Under the pieces are notes generated by a model. The model made no database searches. It was not told where the DNA came from and saw only the letters and a list, made by a program, of their open reading frames with translations. The position numbers were made by a program, and so were the translations under genes. Below, piece after piece: positions 62,011 to 64,000 of a stretch of 64,000 nucleotides of DNA. Every line of letters begins with the position of its first letter. Positions within the stretch are counted from its first letter, which is position 1. Origin of the DNA: Gadus chalcogrammus (taxonomy: Eukaryota > Chordata > Actinopteri > Gadiformes > Gadidae); NCBI RefSeq assembly GCF_026213295.1, contig NC_079427.1:32842670-32906669 (forward strand). Direction: 5' to 3'.

Positions 62011-63059
62011 CAGGGATGGAAATTAACACCCGCCACACGCCATTTGCGGGGTGGATTTGTATGGTGGCGGGTGAATCCGGGATAATATCGGTAACAGGGC
62101 TCTCAAGTCTCACGCGTTCGGCGTGAGACACACGCAATTCAACCCATGCACACGCTCACACGCCACACGGTAGGGTAACCAGACGTCCTCTTTTGCCCGG
62201 ACATGCCCTCTTTTTGACACACTTTTAAAAAATGTGTGTCGGAATTTCAAAATCGTCTGGGATTTTATTAAAGCCTCATATATGTTCACATTGAATTTGA
62301 GTTGCGTTTCTCTGGGTCGTTCACAAACTAGTTAGGCTACGCCCTCCCCTACTCAGTTCTGTTCGCTTCGCATTGGTGGAAGTGAGTAGGGGGAGTGGTT
62401 AAGTAGAGCCTTCAGATTGGACGGTTTGACCTACTCAGTTACCGTCGTGTTTTGTATTTATTATTTTACCATTATTGTTTTATAGGGACAAACATTAACA
62501 AATTTCTCCTAAAGGGGATTGATAAAGTTCTATCTATTGAACTGAAAGAAACACTTGGTCATACTTTACACACTTTACCACAGCATTGGCCTACTGAATG
62601 TCACAGATATATTTTCAGCATTGGACTGAATGCCACACATATTTTTTTCTGAATATTAGTGTTAAGGGCATATAATGCTTACTATCATACGTTAGTTACC
62701 ATGTCTGTGTGGACACATTTGTATGCAGTCACATGTAAATACAAAAAAACAAATGTTCCTATTGACTTATGATGGTGTAGCCGTGCATGTTGTTTTATTA
62801 TTAATATGTCAATTCGTTTTTTAATGAAAATACTTTGTATAGATGAATTATCCCCAAACCTGTCATCGTAACACCAACTGATGTGTATGAAAAACACTTT
62901 TCTTATCTATTGTTACTATTATATTGTTTAAAATGTACGCATATATTAAAAAATATATAGCGTATAAAAAGTGGCTGGTAAAAAAGATGAGTGGCTGGTA
63001 GATTTTTAAATCTACCTGCCACAGTGGCTGGTGGGCAAAAAAGTTAATTTCCATCTCTG
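62011..63059. mobile_element. 1.05-kb hAT-like element inserted in a CA repeat
   Basis: Ends CAGGGATGGAAATTAACACC and AGTTAATTTCCATCTCTG, inverted; both flanks are ACACACAC, consistent with an 8-bp duplication in a CA tract (61995-62010, 63060-63082). The inside has other repeat phrases (AGGGCTCTCAAGTCTCACGC, GGTAACCAGACGTCC) but no transposase. Confidence 0.85.
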
Positions 63060-63502
63060 ACACACACACACACACACACACAATATAATAATAATAGTAA
63101 TAATAATAATAATAAAAGCTCCAATGCGAGACAGTGAGAAGGGGGAGGATTTCACCTTCTCAAAAGCACCTTGTATTGCAAATTTGCACGAAAGGCGCTG
63201 TATGAATAAAGTTTGATCGATCTCACGATGTACCTTACAGAGGCAGAAGATGGGGGGGAAGGAGAGCTGGTAGTGTAAACGGGGCCGTTCCTGGTTCAAT
63301 CAAGTGTGACGATGTTCATAGCAATGCACTTGAAGCCTAATGGCTCTGTGTGTGAACCAGAGTGTGTGAATGTTGTGAGGACATGCCAGGAAGGCACTGT
63401 GCTGCCAGACATGGATCTATACCAAAACATAGGTCCGTAAGTGTTGCATTTCTAGTTCTAAAAATAAGTTATGTCTGAAAGAAATGTGTTTAGAATCAAT
63501 AT
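63060..63502. other. CA and (AAT)n tracts, then plain DNA
   Basis: CA to 63082, then an AAT/ATA run to about 63115. A phrase at 63183-63225 (GGCGCTGTATGAATAAAGTT) resembles dispersed fish repeats. No gene. Confidence 0.5.
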
Positions 63503-64000
63503 TGTGGCGAGCAGTGCAGGAAGGACGAGACGGGAGCCCAGGTTTAAACGGTGACGCAACTCTCGTGCCTCGATACACCGCACGACCCCGAGAGCTGCCT
63601 TTATTTAAACACACACAACACACAGCGCACCGCACACCCAACCAACGGACATGCAAGTCTCGGTAACGGTGGCGGCAACACTACACACAATAAACACACA
63701 AACAATAAAGACCCCAAACCCGTTAACCCCACTTAACCTAATAACAGAAACTTATCCAAAGTTATCCAAAGGCAATAAAACCCCTTTTCCCCAAACCACA
63801 TGAATACCCAGACTCCCCGGGGGGCAGGAGTCTCCACAAAATGAAACATTTCAGAAAGAAGACACTTAATAATAGTGGGAATACAAAAATGATGCAAGGT
63901 TGTTTTTCCCCTGAGTTTCAATGAGGGTGATAATGATTTGATTCATTATGAATACATTCTTAGATGCAAGTTGATACATGGTCAAGGCTAATGATGAGAA
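63503..64000 (-). repeat. Possible LTR, continues beyond window
   Basis: On the minus strand AATAAAGGCAGCTCTCGGGG (polyadenylation signal and R-like region) precedes an end in GCTCGCCACA, as in many fish LTRs. Start not in the window. Tentative. Confidence 0.3.

Overview
This is vertebrate nuclear DNA, almost certainly from a teleost fish. The base for that view is a spliced gene with GT-AG introns, an LRFN/SALM-type neuronal adhesion protein, very long CA/GT microsatellites, and a fish-like mixture of hAT, PIF/Harbinger, TTAA-flanked DNA elements, DIRS, L1-clade and L2-clade retroelements. The species cannot be named from the sequence. No bacterial or phage gene, CRISPR array, rRNA or intact tRNA is seen.

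The only cellular gene I can support is the 5' two-thirds of an lrfn gene (best match by recall: lrfn1) on the + strand. Six coding exons (8377-8569, 9556-9707, 11838-12091, 14376-14619, 15453-15610, 15917-16297) join in frame into 460 complete codons. They cover the signal peptide, LRRNT, the LRR array, LRRCT, the Ig domain and the start of FN3. An acceptor at 8351-8352 implies an upstream non-coding exon. The end of FN3, the transmembrane helix and the tail are not found in the remaining 47.7 kb, so the last intron seems to run out of the window.

Region by region: 1-8350 is 5' flank or 5' intron with microsatellites, a 2.4-kb TIR element (3178-5584), a 52-bp minisatellite and a small Harbinger-like element (6388-7356). 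8377-16297 holds the lrfn exons; introns 2 and 3 are about 80% DNA transposon. 16298-33300 is intron-like DNA with microsatellites, a TTAA-flanked element carrying a striking GC-rich hairpin, hAT elements with target duplications, and a Harbinger element with a Myb/SANT remnant and a nested hAT. 33329-38512 is a degraded DIRS retroelement whose RT region is split by a hAT. 43320-56790 is an L1-clade LINE broken into at least seven pieces by later insertions, including two near-identical Harbinger copies in inverted orientation. 56836-59214 holds hairpins and a decayed hAT transposase. 60000-61507 is an L2-type LINE fragment. The last 2.5 kb has a hAT in a CA repeat and LTR-like DNA.

No set of genes here forms a new cooperative system. 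The points most worth checking are the intron-split lrfn ectodomain, the large inverted Harbinger pair, the many-layered L1 nest and the compact hairpins.
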